In this document: in pieces, positions 1-8,999 of the stretch | How the letters are laid out: each line of letters starts with the position of its first letter | Numbering within the stretch: the first letter of the stretch is position 1 | Assembly (NCBI RefSeq): GCF_023746535.1 | Contig: NZ_CP098747.1 | Coordinates: 2,192,501 to 2,256,500 of the forward strand | Direction: 5' to 3' | Length of the DNA: 64,000 nucleotides | DNA from: Sneathiella marina | Lineage (GTDB): Bacteria > Pseudomonadota > Alphaproteobacteria > Sneathiellales > Sneathiellaceae | Position numbers and translations under genes: made by a program | The notes under the pieces: generated by a model | Told to the model about the DNA's origin: nothing | Database searches by the model: none | The model's input: only the letters and a program-made list of their open reading frames with translations

Positions 1-2
1 AT

Positions 3-104
3 GACAATGGGGCACCCTTTGCGTTTCGCTTGAAAAGGATTTTCGCCTGGGGGTTACCTCTTGCCGGATTACTTTTTTTCGCTGGCGCGTGGTACCTGGG
101 ATAG
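3..104 (+). CDS. C-terminal end of an unidentified membrane protein (partial)
   Basis: An open frame enters from the left edge and stops with TAG at 102-104. The 33 visible residues begin with a basic stretch (FRLKR) and then run through a hydrophobic segment of about 18 residues ending WYLG, which looks like a C-terminal membrane helix preceded by cytoplasmic positive charges. It converges on the glyoxalase gene, whose stop lies one base further on; such tight tail-to-tail packing suits two real genes. The fragment is too short to assign a family, and it could be chance. Confidence 0.4.
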   Translation, partial: DNGAPFAFRLKRIFAWGLPLAGLLFFAGAWYLG

Positions 105-105
105 G

Positions 106-513
106 CTAGCGCTCTACCAGTTCTATCAGGTATCCATCTGGATCTTTAATGAACGCAATGACGGATTTTCCATGTTTCATGGGCCCGGCAGGGCGGGGTA
201 TGTCAACACCTTGTGCTTCTAGTTTTTCGCAAATTCCATAGATATCTTTCACACCCAATGCGAGATGCCCAAACCCATTGCCAAGATCGTAAGGTTCTGC
301 CTGATCCCAATTGTGGGTAAGTTCAATGACTGTCGTGTCTTTTTCATCTCCATAGCCAACAAAGGCCAATGTAAATTTTCCACCCGGAAAATCGGTTTTC
401 CGCAAAAGTTTCATTTCCAGATTATTCACATAGAAATCTATTGATTTATCCAAATCTTTTACGCGAATCATCGTGTGTAACATTCTGAAATTACTGACAT
501 TTTCCTCGTTCAT
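106..513 (-). CDS. gloA: Lactoylglutathione lyase (glyoxalase I), VOC superfamily
   Basis: This cytoplasmic metalloenzyme converts the hemithioacetal of methylglyoxal and glutathione to S-lactoylglutathione. At 135 residues it has the usual bacterial length and the two-halved VOC fold. The four expected metal ligands are visible: His13 (LHTMIRV), Glu64 (VIELTHNW), His83 (GFGHLALGV) and Glu131 (GYLIELVE). The Asn-Trp after VIELTH and the C-terminal DPDGY motif are typical of GloA rather than general dioxygenases. The ATG lies one base past the stop of lpxB, so it is the last gene of the lipid A cluster transcript. Its role there is probably detoxification unrelated to lipid A. Confidence 0.9.
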   Translation of the reverse strand: MNEENVSNFRMLHTMIRVKDLDKSIDFYVNNLEMKLLRKTDFPGGKFTLAFVGYGDEKDTTVIELTHNWDQAEPYDLGNGFGHLALGVKDIYGICEKLEAQGVDIPRPAGPMKHGKSVIAFIKDPDGYLIELVER

Positions 514-514
514 T

Positions 515-1684
515 TTATTCTTTCTCAGTGATTAGTTTCAATATTACGTCTGCTGCCCGCGCCCCTGGAGCTTCACCGCCTTGTCCCAGTAGTATCATAG
601 CCTCATGAAATTGATCAATCTGCGCCTGTCTTTTTTGATCTGAGCTGAATAGTTCGGTTAAGGACCGATGCAAATTTTCGACCGTGCAGAATTCCAGAAT
701 ATGTTCAGGTACAATATCTTTCTTCAGAAGGATATTAATCAGATTCACATGCCTGATTTTAATCAACCGTCGCGCAACCCATGATGTTAGTGGGTTCATT
801 TTATATCCTATGACATTTGGCAAACCGGCAAGCGCCAATTCCAAGCCAACGGTTCCGGACGCGGCAAGTGCGACGTCCGCTGCCGCCATGGCGTCATACT
901 TCTCTTGATTGCCGTCGACGACAATACATTTGAAAGGCCAAGATTTCAGGGCTTCGCCAACAATAGACCCAGATGGACCGATAACAGGAGCCACAACCGT
1001 AAAATCCCCGACATCCGTCTTTACCTTTTCCAACGCTTTTTCAAAAATAGGCAAATGTCGGGTTACTTCGCCGCGGCGGCTGCCAGCAAGAAGAAGAAGT
1101 ATTTTCTCTTCCGGCGAGATCTGATGAGCGGCTTTGAAAGCATCCGCGTTTCCAGTATCCGCACCCGTTTCCACCACTGAATGGCCGACAAATGTTGCAG
1201 GCAGGCCAACAGCAGTAAAATACGGTGGTTCGAAGGGCAGGACGGTTAGTAGATGATCGTATAAACCTGCAATTTTTTGCGCCCGGCCTGGCCGCCATAC
1301 CCACACAGACGGCGCCACATAGTGAACCTTCGGGATCGTAGATCCATGCAGTTTTTTGGCCACACGAAAACTAAAGTCCGGGGCATCTATGGAAATAAAG
1401 ATATCGGATTTCAATTCCGAAACTTTTTTTGCAGTTTCGGAAATTCGCTTCAGGATACGCCGGAGTCTTGGAAGGACTTCAAAAATCCCCATGACAGTCA
1501 GTTCGTCCATGGGAAATAATGTATGCAAGCCTTCTGCACACATTAAAGGTCCGCCCACACCATAAAACTCCACTTGATCGGGCAGTTTTTCCTTCAAACC
1601 CTGCATAAGTTTGACACCCAGGGCATCGCCTGATGGTTCACCAGCAGTCAGGAATATTCTATATTTCTTTTTGATCTCAATCAC
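515..1684 (-). CDS. lpxB: Lipid-A-disaccharide synthase
   Basis: This GT19 glycosyltransferase condenses UDP-2,3-diacylglucosamine with lipid X to form the tetraacyl disaccharide 1-phosphate on the cytoplasmic face of the inner membrane. At 389 residues it has family length. The N-terminal AGEPSGD motif (residues 14-20) and the late sugar-nucleotide segment ASGTVGLELALAGLP (about 275-290) are characteristic. Its start overlaps the stop of lpxI by four bases (ATGA), which implies translational coupling to the gene that makes its acceptor, lipid X. Confidence 0.97.
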   Translation of the reverse strand: MIEIKKKYRIFLTAGEPSGDALGVKLMQGLKEKLPDQVEFYGVGGPLMCAEGLHTLFPMDELTVMGIFEVLPRLRRILKRISETAKKVSELKSDIFISIDAPDFSFRVAKKLHGSTIPKVHYVAPSVWVWRPGRAQKIAGLYDHLLTVLPFEPPYFTAVGLPATFVGHSVVETGADTGNADAFKAAHQISPEEKILLLLAGSRRGEVTRHLPIFEKALEKVKTDVGDFTVVAPVIGPSGSIVGEALKSWPFKCIVVDGNQEKYDAMAAADVALAASGTVGLELALAGLPNVIGYKMNPLTSWVARRLIKIRHVNLINILLKKDIVPEHILEFCTVENLHRSLTELFSSDQKRQAQIDQFHEAMILLGQGGEAPGARAADVILKLITEKE

Positions 1685-2553
1685 GGTGTAAAACTGTCGC
1701 TGACACCCACGATAAAGATACCTCCTTCATCTGCACGACGAGTGACCTCTGTCTTGTCGAGAACAAGCGTTAGTCCGGCTTCTACAGCAATGCCCCGCAA
1801 ATTGGCGTTAATGGCTTCAGTGACGGTTTCCGGGCCGATTGTCGGCATATCTGCCTGAAGATCCTGCCCAGGTTTGGACAACTTAACCAGAACGCCCGCC
1901 GGCTTGCTCCAGGAAAAACTATTGGCGCGCTGGAGCAGGCCATCAGTTCCTTCTGCAGCTTCCACAGCTAACACGTAGCCATCCCGGATAATTGCCGCCT
2001 GCCCGATATCCAACTCGCCTATAGCCTTGACGATGCGGATACCTTCTTTGATATCCTGTCGATCCTGTTCCGATGGGCTTGAATTCCCGAGCTGTTCTTT
2101 ACCTATGGACATACTGCCGGTTATTTCATGAGCGCCAATAATGTCAAAGCCCTTGTCCTTGATAAAGGTTGTAATGGCCGTCATCAGTCCATCATCACCT
2201 TTGCTCAATGCACCACTTATCTTCGCTAAAAGTTTTATACCTTCAAAATCAGGGACAAGCTTTTTAAAGTCCGGACGATTAACTGGTCCGGCTAAAGTTA
2301 TATGCGTACATTTTTCCGCAGCCAGAGTTTTTAAAAACTGTCCGATTTTGGCAATTCTGATGACTTTATGCGGGAAATCAAGGTAGTGATCCGGATCCGC
2401 CTCGCCTTCTATTAAAAGCAAAAAGGGCGTCTCTCCGTCTGCACGTAAAGACCTTGCCAAGGCTATTGGCAAATTTCCACGTCCTGCAATAATGCCGATG
2501 CGACGTGTCTGTATCTTAGTTTGCTTGGCAGAATCCACGTTTTGATTCTTCAT
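1681..2553 (-). CDS. lpxI: UDP-2,3-diacylglucosamine pyrophosphatase LpxI
   Basis: This enzyme hydrolyses UDP-2,3-diacylglucosamine to lipid X and UMP, the step done by LpxH in E. coli. It is recognised from the N-terminal GIIAGRGNLPIALARS segment (about residues 19-34) and the C-terminal catalytic domain with GADEGGIFIVG-like residues (RRADEGGIF). The length of 290 fits the LpxI (DUF1009) family, which replaces LpxH in most Alphaproteobacteria. The ATG at 2553 lies 38 bases inside the 3' end of lpxA; a GTG at 2538 is an alternative. It sits between lpxA and lpxB, as in Caulobacter. Confidence 0.95.
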   Translation of the reverse strand: MKNQNVDSAKQTKIQTRRIGIIAGRGNLPIALARSLRADGETPFLLLIEGEADPDHYLDFPHKVIRIAKIGQFLKTLAAEKCTHITLAGPVNRPDFKKLVPDFEGIKLLAKISGALSKGDDGLMTAITTFIKDKGFDIIGAHEITGSMSIGKEQLGNSSPSEQDRQDIKEGIRIVKAIGELDIGQAAIIRDGYVLAVEAAEGTDGLLQRANSFSWSKPAGVLVKLSKPGQDLQADMPTIGPETVTEAINANLRGIAVEAGLTLVLDKTEVTRRADEGGIFIVGVSDSFTP

Positions 2554-3301
2554 TTAAAAACTTGTGAACAATTTTTACGGAAGCTGAGTCTTGATATTTG
2601 TCAGCCAATTCACTTGCACGCTCAGAGAAGGTCCCGTCTTCCGAAAACAAGTACTTGTAAGCGCTACGTAAAATATGAATGTCTTCGCGCTCAAAACCAC
2701 GCCGCTTCATACCGGTCAGGTTCAAACCATTGATGTTTGCCCGATTTCCTGTCGCCGAACCGAATGGAATAACGTCCGTTTCTACGCCTGACGCCCCTCC
2801 TATCATCGCATGCTCGCCAATGCGGACAAATTGGTGCACGGCAGACAAACCACCAATGATGGCATAGTTTCCTATTTCTACATGTCCACCCAATGTGGCA
2901 TTATTAACAAGGATAACGTCATTTCCAATTAAACAATCATGGGCGACATGGGCTCCAATCATAAACAAGCAATTGTCCCCTATGCGCGTCAACATTCCGC
3001 CACTCGTTGTCCCGGGATTGATTGTTACATGTTCGCGGATCGTGCAGTTCTTTCCGATAACCAATTCTGAATTTTCGCCTTGATACTTCAAATCCTGTGG
3101 CGCATGACCTACAGATGCAAAAGGGAAAATGGTTGTTCCGCTGCCTACTGACGTATTTCCAGACACGGCTACATGAGATTTAAGCGTTACGCTGGCTGCA
3201 AGAGTTACATCTTTTCCGACTACGCAAAAAGGACCAACCGTCGCTTCAGGGTGAACGACAGCTCCGTCTTCAATGATCGAAGTCTCATGAATCCTGGTCA
3301 T
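2516..3301 (-). CDS. lpxA: UDP-N-acetylglucosamine acyltransferase
   Basis: This enzyme performs the first committed step of lipid A synthesis, moving a 3-hydroxyacyl chain from ACP to the 3-OH of UDP-GlcNAc. The protein of 261 residues is a left-handed parallel beta-helix of hexapeptide repeats with an alpha-helical C-terminal domain (about 195-261). The catalytic histidine is His121 in HVAHDCLIG. The ATG at 3301 is chosen because it gives MTRIHETSII, aligns with the family and has AAGG seven bases upstream; an upstream in-frame TTG at 3322 is less likely. It is followed directly by lpxI. Confidence 0.96.
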   Translation of the reverse strand: MTRIHETSIIEDGAVVHPEATVGPFCVVGKDVTLAASVTLKSHVAVSGNTSVGSGTTIFPFASVGHAPQDLKYQGENSELVIGKNCTIREHVTINPGTTSGGMLTRIGDNCLFMIGAHVAHDCLIGNDVILVNNATLGGHVEIGNYAIIGGLSAVHQFVRIGEHAMIGGASGVETDVIPFGSATGNRANINGLNLTGMKRRGFEREDIHILRSAYKYLFSEDGTFSERASELADKYQDSASVKIVHKFLNEESKRGFCQAN

Positions 3302-3406
3302 AAAACACCTTGCTACCTGCAAATATTACTACTGATTTAATTTTCTATAGCTAACAAGGAACGTAAGAATGCTCAAATCAAGCTATGTTACAGCGGGTTA
3401 CCGGCC

Positions 3407-3871
3407 CTAATCGACAATCATTGCGGAAAAATCTGCTTCCGCAACTTTTTTCCCGTCGACCAAAACAACACCGGAAAACCGCCAGACAGGTCCTCTTTGC
3501 TGCATAATTTCAACATTTACATGCATTGTGTCGCCTGGAACCACGGGTTTGCGGAATTTCGCGTTATCAATGGACATAAATAAAACATGTTTACCCTGGG
3601 ATTCAGCGCCAAGTGTTTTAATGACCAATACGCCCGCTGTCTGCGCCATTGATTCAACAATCATTACGCCGGGCATAATTGGCCTACCGGGAAAATGGCC
3701 CTGAAATTGCGGCTCGTTCATGGTGACATTTTTTACGCCAGTCGCCGACTTACCGGGAATGATGTTTATGAGTCTATCCACCAACAGTAATGGATATCTA
3801 TGCGGTATCATTTCCAGTATATCTTGAATATCAAGGGCTTCGACCGTTTCAGTCTGAGATTCATCAGTCAT
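3407..3871 (-). CDS. fabZ: 3-hydroxyacyl-ACP dehydratase FabZ
   Basis: This hot-dog fold enzyme dehydrates 3-hydroxyacyl-ACP in fatty acid elongation and competes with LpxA and LpxD for hydroxyacyl-ACP. At 154 residues it matches the family. The catalytic pair is His59 (FQGHFPGRPIMPG) and Glu73 (MIVESMAQ). The N-terminal IPHRYPLLLVDR segment is diagnostic. Its ATG overlaps the lpxD stop by four bases. A gap of about 105 bases separates it from lpxA, longer than other gaps in the cluster, so an extra promoter could lie there, though none is convincing. Confidence 0.97.
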   Translation of the reverse strand: MTDESQTETVEALDIQDILEMIPHRYPLLLVDRLINIIPGKSATGVKNVTMNEPQFQGHFPGRPIMPGVMIVESMAQTAGVLVIKTLGAESQGKHVLFMSIDNAKFRKPVVPGDTMHVNVEIMQQRGPVWRFSGVVLVDGKKVAEADFSAMIVD

Positions 3872-4896
3872 TTCTTTGCCCCTTTACCTTTCGATAATTT
3901 GTTTAAAGTCGCCAGCTGGCGGAAAAACTGCTTAATTGGCCGCGCCGGAAATCCCGCAAATACCTCACCAGCAGGTACATCTGTCGTCACACCGGCTCTT
4001 GCAGATATCTTAGCGCCTGTTCCAACCGTTGCATGCCCTGCCATTCCGGCCTGACCGCCAAATATGACATAGTCACCGATTTTGGAGCTTCCAGCAATTC
4101 CGACTTGGGCAACTAAAATACAGCCTTTTCCAATAACAACATTATGGCCAATCTGAACAAGGTTATCGATCCAGGTATTGTCCCCAATCACTGTATCCGG
4201 GCCGGCACCTCGATCTATCGTAGAATTGGCGCCGATTTCAACGCTTGAGCCGATAATAACCCGACCCAATTGCGGCACTTTTACATGGCCCACTGCATCT
4301 GGAGCAAACCCGAAACCGTCCTGTCCAATTTTTACACCATTGTAAATGGAAACATTATCCCCTAGAAAGCAATGGCTTAACACTGCGCCCGTTCCAAGTC
4401 TGCAGTCATTCCCGACCTTGATGTTTTTCCCAAGATGACAAAGCGGTCCAATAACCCCGTTATCACCTATTTCGACATTTTCTTCTATGATGCTATATGG
4501 GCCAACAGAAACATTTACCCCGAGCTTGGCGGAGGGCGATATAATAGCTGTTGAATCAACTTTTCCAGATCCTGGAACTGGTGGATAAAATTTGGTAGCA
4601 ATATGCGCATAGGCTTTATACGGATCCTGGGAAATTAATAACGACATTCCCTTAGGGTGGGTTCCCCGCGCTTTTTCCGGCGCCACACAAGCAGTTGCAT
4701 TGGTTTCCAGGAATGCCTGTCCGTATTTAGGATTGCTTAGAAAGGTCAAATCTCCTTCACCAGCCAGATCAAGAGGTTTTACATCCATTATCATCGTATT
4801 CGGGTCTGCGTCAGGATCCAATTCGATTCCCGGCAACTGCGCAAGTTCCCCGAGCGAGAACGGGCCCTCTGACTTAAAAAAAACTGGATCTGGCAT
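3868..4896 (-). CDS. lpxD: UDP-3-O-(3-hydroxyacyl)glucosamine N-acyltransferase
   Basis: LpxD adds the second hydroxyacyl chain, on nitrogen, to UDP-3-O-acylglucosamine. The 342-residue protein has the N-terminal uridine-binding domain (about 1-105), a long hexapeptide-repeat beta-helix (about 110-310) and a short helical tail. The catalytic histidine is His251 in QIGHNVVIG. Its ATG shares one base with the stop of ompH (TAATG), so translation is likely coupled. The gene order bamA-ompH-lpxD-fabZ-lpxA is the classic proteobacterial outer-membrane biogenesis cluster. Confidence 0.97.
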   Translation of the reverse strand: MPDPVFFKSEGPFSLGELAQLPGIELDPDADPNTMIMDVKPLDLAGEGDLTFLSNPKYGQAFLETNATACVAPEKARGTHPKGMSLLISQDPYKAYAHIATKFYPPVPGSGKVDSTAIISPSAKLGVNVSVGPYSIIEENVEIGDNGVIGPLCHLGKNIKVGNDCRLGTGAVLSHCFLGDNVSIYNGVKIGQDGFGFAPDAVGHVKVPQLGRVIIGSSVEIGANSTIDRGAGPDTVIGDNTWIDNLVQIGHNVVIGKGCILVAQVGIAGSSKIGDYVIFGGQAGMAGHATVGTGAKISARAGVTTDVPAGEVFAGFPARPIKQFFRQLATLNKLSKGKGAKK

Positions 4897-5462
4897 TAGC
4901 TTTTCTTTAAAGGCAGCATCTTAACAACCACCTTACTTAATTTCTTGTTCAGCTCTTCAATAACTTCTGGCGTAAGGTCCAAGGACTGGTCTGCAAATAA
5001 AATTTCGTTTTGATCAAACACGACTGTCGCACCGTATTTATTCATAATAACCTGAGCTAGTGGAATCATACTCTCGCGAACATCCGTCAATGCAATTGCA
5101 CGCGCTTGTTGCAAACGCCGGGATTTCTCGTCAATCTCGCGGCGGAAACCTTTGGCTTTCAGATTAAATTCTTTTTGTTTTTGCGCATAAATTTTGGGAG
5201 TAACAAGAACCTTTTGCCGTTCAATCTGATCTTTTTCGGTTTTTAATTTACTTTCTCTTTCTTTGAACTCAGCTTTAATTTTTTCTTCGAGAGATTTAAC
5301 TTGAACGTTGATGTCCTGAACAACAGAAAGTTTTTGCATGATAAGACGAATATCAATAATACCGATGACATCATTCCGGGTCGATTGACTACTTGCATAT
5401 TGTACGAAAAATATGCTCATGATTGCGCTGAAAAGAAACAAGCGAACTATTTTTGCTTTCAT
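4896..5462 (-). CDS. OmpH/Skp-family periplasmic chaperone
   Basis: Skp-like trimeric chaperones hold unfolded outer-membrane proteins in the periplasm on their way to the BAM complex. The 188-residue protein begins with a signal peptide (positive KAK, then a hydrophobic run to about residue 22, with likely cleavage after YASS-Q). The body is helical and rich in Lys, Glu and Gln (about 50-130), as expected for the Skp tentacles. It ends with a Lys-rich tail. It follows bamA by 11 bases, which supports a shared job. The family is clear; the exact client set is inferred. Confidence 0.9.
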   Translation of the reverse strand: MKAKIVRLFLFSAIMSIFFVQYASSQSTRNDVIGIIDIRLIMQKLSVVQDINVQVKSLEEKIKAEFKERESKLKTEKDQIERQKVLVTPKIYAQKQKEFNLKAKGFRREIDEKSRRLQQARAIALTDVRESMIPLAQVIMNKYGATVVFDQNEILFADQSLDLTPEVIEELNKKLSKVVVKMLPLKKS

Positions 5463-5473
5463 CTTTTGATCTC

Positions 5474-7756
5474 CTAAAACCGAGTTCCAAAATCAAGTGC
5501 GAAAATTTCGTCTTTATCATACTCTTCTTTCAGGAATGGATAGGCAATATTAATTTGAATCGGACCGAAAGGTGATACCCAGTTCAGGCCAAAGCCGGCC
5601 GAAGCGCGGATGCTCCCACTGTCCGCAATTCCTGGGTCATTATCATCGATTCCGGTTAACGTTCCCACATCAACAAAAGTTCTACCTAAAACACCATATT
5701 CCTGTGGGAGACCGAGCGGAAAGCGAAGCTCTGCTGACCCGATGACATATATATTTCCTCCGAGGGCATCACTACTTGCTAAATCACGAGGTCCAATACC
5801 GCGGTTTTCAAACCCTCTAAAATTTCGTCCACCGGCGTTAAATCGCTGCAAAATTATAACGTCTTCACCCAAGCCTACAATGTGGCCACCACTCACCCCA
5901 GTGCTAAATACGACATCATTTTCATAGACCGGGAAAAATCGTATGTAACTTGCCGTTGTCTCGAGTGAACGTACATCCCCACCGAGTCCAGAAAGCCTAT
6001 TGCCGAATACCCACTTGCTACCAGTCGTTGGAAACAATGTATCATCCAAATCACTTATTGTTATATCATACCCGATGGAGGAGATAAGATATTCACCTTC
6101 TGATTTTCGAATTACAGTCGATGCTCCGCCGGTCAAATTATCAATTTTCTCATTTACCAGGCTGTAACTGATATTACCTCGAATATTTTCTTTTATTGGA
6201 AAACCTGTGCGCAGGATGAGTCCAAGCCTTTCAAGATCATAGCCACTTTCATCCTGTAGATCTCGCTTAGTACTGAATATATCGAATCCCGCGCTTAAAT
6301 CACGATCAAGAAAATAGGGTTCTGTAAACCCAAGGTCAATTTGTTGACTGGAGGCGCCGAACGAAATACCCAGTCGCAAATCCTGACCTTTACCTAGCAA
6401 GTTTCGCTCGCGAATTTGCAAATCAGCAGAGACGGAATCCGTGGTCGAGAAACCCGCACCAACACTAAGCTCACCTGTCGATTTTTCCTGAACATCTACA
6501 TTAATGATGGTCTTGTCTGGCGCGGACCCTTCTTCTTGCGAAACTTCCGCTTTTTCAAAGAAATTCAAGCCTCGAATGCGCGAACGCGACTTTTGCAACA
6601 AAGCTGTGTTAAAGGCATCCCCTTCCGCCAGTTCAAACTCCCGACGAATAACATAGTCAAGAGTACGTACATTGCCTGTGATGTTTATTTTTTCGACGTA
6701 AACACGCGGGCTTTTTCGAATTTCATACACAAGTCCAATTGTTAGCGCTTCTCGATTGCGCGAAACCTGTGGACGTACATTTACAAAGGCATAACCAAGT
6801 TTTCCGAGTTCAAAACTGAGTTTCTGGACACTGGTTTCAATTTTGTCGGCATTGTAAGACTCGCCTTCAATGGTTGTGACAAACTCCATCAAAATTTCCG
6901 GCTGTATGTCCTTGATTTCAGATTTGATTTCAATTTTGCCAAAATCATATCTAGGGCCCTCTTCAACCGCGAAAGTAATGAAGAATCCATCCCGATCAGG
7001 AGTAAGTTCGGCAATAGCAGAAACAACTCTAAAATCTGCATATCCTTTCGACAGATAATATTTCCGGAGCAACTCCCTATCAAAAGTCAAGCGATCAGGG
7101 TCATACGTATCGGAATCTGAAAGAAAATTATACCAGCGTGTTTCTTCCGTCGAAATCTGACTTAGAAGTTTGCTATCGCTATAAATCTTGTTACCCAGGA
7201 ACCGTATTTTCTTAATGCCCGTCTGTTCCCCTTCATTTATCTCAAAAACCAAATCAACGCGATTTTCCGGAAGTAAAATCACTTTTGGCTCAACTGTCGC
7301 TGCAAATCGACCGCTCCGACGATATACCGTGATAAGTCGCTGAACATCATTTTGGACGCGCGCGCGGGTATATACTATACGTGGCCTAAGCTGGATTTCC
7401 GCAGAAAGCACATCGTCTTCAAGACTTCGGTTTCCCTCGAACGCCAGACGATTAATAATGGGGTTTTCAACAACATCCACAATCAATACCGAGCCTTCTT
7501 GCCGAATGGAGACATCAGCAAACAAGCCAGTATTAAACAGAGACTTTAAGGACTTATCCACACGCCCCCGGTCATAAGGGTTTCCTTCTGTCACTAAAAG
7601 ATAGGACTTCACGGTGCTGTCTTCTATTCGCTGGTTACCATTTATACGAATTTCAGAGATGATAGAAGACGATTGAGCGTGCGTCACTTTTCCCGTTGTT
7701 GCTGCAACCGTCAACGTCGTCAACGCAAACAGCGCAATTAATAAGATCACACGCAA
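5474..7756 (-). CDS. bamA: Outer membrane protein assembly factor BamA
   Basis: BamA is the Omp85 insertase that folds beta-barrel proteins into the outer membrane. The 760-residue protein has a signal peptide (about 1-28), five POTRA domains (about 32-355, beginning ISEIRINGNQRIEDSTV) and a C-terminal 16-stranded barrel (about 380-760). The conserved loop 6 region is seen in NFRGFENRGIGPRD, with the VRGF/Y-type motif appearing as NFRGFE. The last residue is Phe, as in outer-membrane barrels. It lies downstream of rseP and upstream of ompH, the standard arrangement. Confidence 0.97.
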   Translation of the reverse strand: MRVILLIALFALTTLTVAATTGKVTHAQSSSIISEIRINGNQRIEDSTVKSYLLVTEGNPYDRGRVDKSLKSLFNTGLFADVSIRQEGSVLIVDVVENPIINRLAFEGNRSLEDDVLSAEIQLRPRIVYTRARVQNDVQRLITVYRRSGRFAATVEPKVILLPENRVDLVFEINEGEQTGIKKIRFLGNKIYSDSKLLSQISTEETRWYNFLSDSDTYDPDRLTFDRELLRKYYLSKGYADFRVVSAIAELTPDRDGFFITFAVEEGPRYDFGKIEIKSEIKDIQPEILMEFVTTIEGESYNADKIETSVQKLSFELGKLGYAFVNVRPQVSRNREALTIGLVYEIRKSPRVYVEKINITGNVRTLDYVIRREFELAEGDAFNTALLQKSRSRIRGLNFFEKAEVSQEEGSAPDKTIINVDVQEKSTGELSVGAGFSTTDSVSADLQIRERNLLGKGQDLRLGISFGASSQQIDLGFTEPYFLDRDLSAGFDIFSTKRDLQDESGYDLERLGLILRTGFPIKENIRGNISYSLVNEKIDNLTGGASTVIRKSEGEYLISSIGYDITISDLDDTLFPTTGSKWVFGNRLSGLGGDVRSLETTASYIRFFPVYENDVVFSTGVSGGHIVGLGEDVIILQRFNAGGRNFRGFENRGIGPRDLASSDALGGNIYVIGSAELRFPLGLPQEYGVLGRTFVDVGTLTGIDDNDPGIADSGSIRASAGFGLNWVSPFGPIQINIAYPFLKEEYDKDEIFALDFGTRF

Positions 7757-7819
7757 ATTCTTAACCCCGGAGAGGAAACTCTAGACTAATTTTGCATATG
7801 TTTTATCAGACCTTTGCCT

Positions 7820-8971
7820 CTAGGAAAACAGGCCGGTGAAAAAATCTTTTACCCAAGGTTTGTTAATATCATTCCAGGTCGCAAAAACCATCAGCATTAG
7901 CACGAGTGACAAGCCAATCCTGAAGCTATAATCCATGGCTTTCGGATTCATTGGCTTCCCTACAATCGCTTCATAAATGTAGAAAACCAAATGACCACCA
8001 TCCAACATGGGAATCGGGAACAAATTAATCAGCCCAAGGCTGATGGAAACAAAAATCATGAAGTTAAAAAGAGATAGCGCTTTATCTGTAATGTCTTCAC
8101 CACGTTTTGCGGCATCGCCAGACATTTTGAGAATGCCCAATGGTCCACTAAGTTCAGCAACGTCCCGTGTCCCGCTAATCATCTGACCGACACCCTTGAA
8201 TGTCGCCGTCGTAATAAACAAGGTTTGATCAACCGCACTGACAAGCGCACTTATTGGACCATGCCTTACAAATTCGCGTCCCGTGGATTTAATTCCAAGC
8301 TGTCCGATTTTCTGAACATTTCCATCTGCATCTGTCTGCAACACAATTTTAGGCGTAATCGGGATCGGAATAATTGTGCCGTCACGATCAATCTTCATCT
8401 GTAGTGGTTCATCCAATCCAATGACAACCGTGCGTCGAAGCTGTTCGAAGCTGTCAATTTCGACTCCATCAACAGAAATTACTCTATCACCGGGCTCCAT
8501 ACCTGCTGCTGCTGCTGCGCTATCTGGTACGATTTCGCCGGCAACGGGCGGCGTTTGGGCCTGACCTAAAGCCATAAAGAGAATTGCAAGAGCGGCGATA
8601 GCGAAAAGAAAATTCGCGGCAGGTCCGGCGATTACAACAGCGGCCCTTTGATAGAGTGGCTTATGGTGAAAACTTACATTCTTTTCTTCTTCAGAAATTT
8701 CTTCAACATCAGATGCGGCGTTGCTTGCAACACCCGCATCACCATGAAATTTGACATACCCACCAAACGGGATGTAGCCAACCTTCCAGCGACATCCATT
8801 TTTATCAACTCTGCCAAATATTTCAGGGCCAAAACCGATCGAAAATTCGTCTACTTTGACGCCGCAAATGCGCGCAATTTTATAATGGCCATATTCATGA
8901 ACGAAAACGAGAACTGTTATCACGACAACAAAGGCCGGAATATAAATCCAATTATCAATGATGAAATTCAT
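7820..8971 (-). CDS. rseP: Site-2 intramembrane zinc metalloprotease RseP/MmpA
   Basis: This inner-membrane protease cuts transmembrane substrates such as anti-sigma factors; the Caulobacter orthologue MmpA cleaves PodJ. The 383-residue protein has the zinc motif HEYGH at residues 25-29 in the first membrane helix, a single PDZ domain (about 125-210), and the third-ligand motif with MLDGGHL near residue 330, followed by C-terminal helices. E. coli RseP has two PDZ domains; here one full PDZ is clear. It sits between dxr and bamA, as in most Proteobacteria. Confidence 0.95.
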   Translation of the reverse strand: MNFIIDNWIYIPAFVVVITVLVFVHEYGHYKIARICGVKVDEFSIGFGPEIFGRVDKNGCRWKVGYIPFGGYVKFHGDAGVASNAASDVEEISEEEKNVSFHHKPLYQRAAVVIAGPAANFLFAIAALAILFMALGQAQTPPVAGEIVPDSAAAAAGMEPGDRVISVDGVEIDSFEQLRRTVVIGLDEPLQMKIDRDGTIIPIPITPKIVLQTDADGNVQKIGQLGIKSTGREFVRHGPISALVSAVDQTLFITTATFKGVGQMISGTRDVAELSGPLGILKMSGDAAKRGEDITDKALSLFNFMIFVSISLGLINLFPIPMLDGGHLVFYIYEAIVGKPMNPKAMDYSFRIGLSLVLMLMVFATWNDINKPWVKDFFTGLFS

Positions 8972-8999
8972 AATGCTTTACCGTGTATCCGTTCGTTTA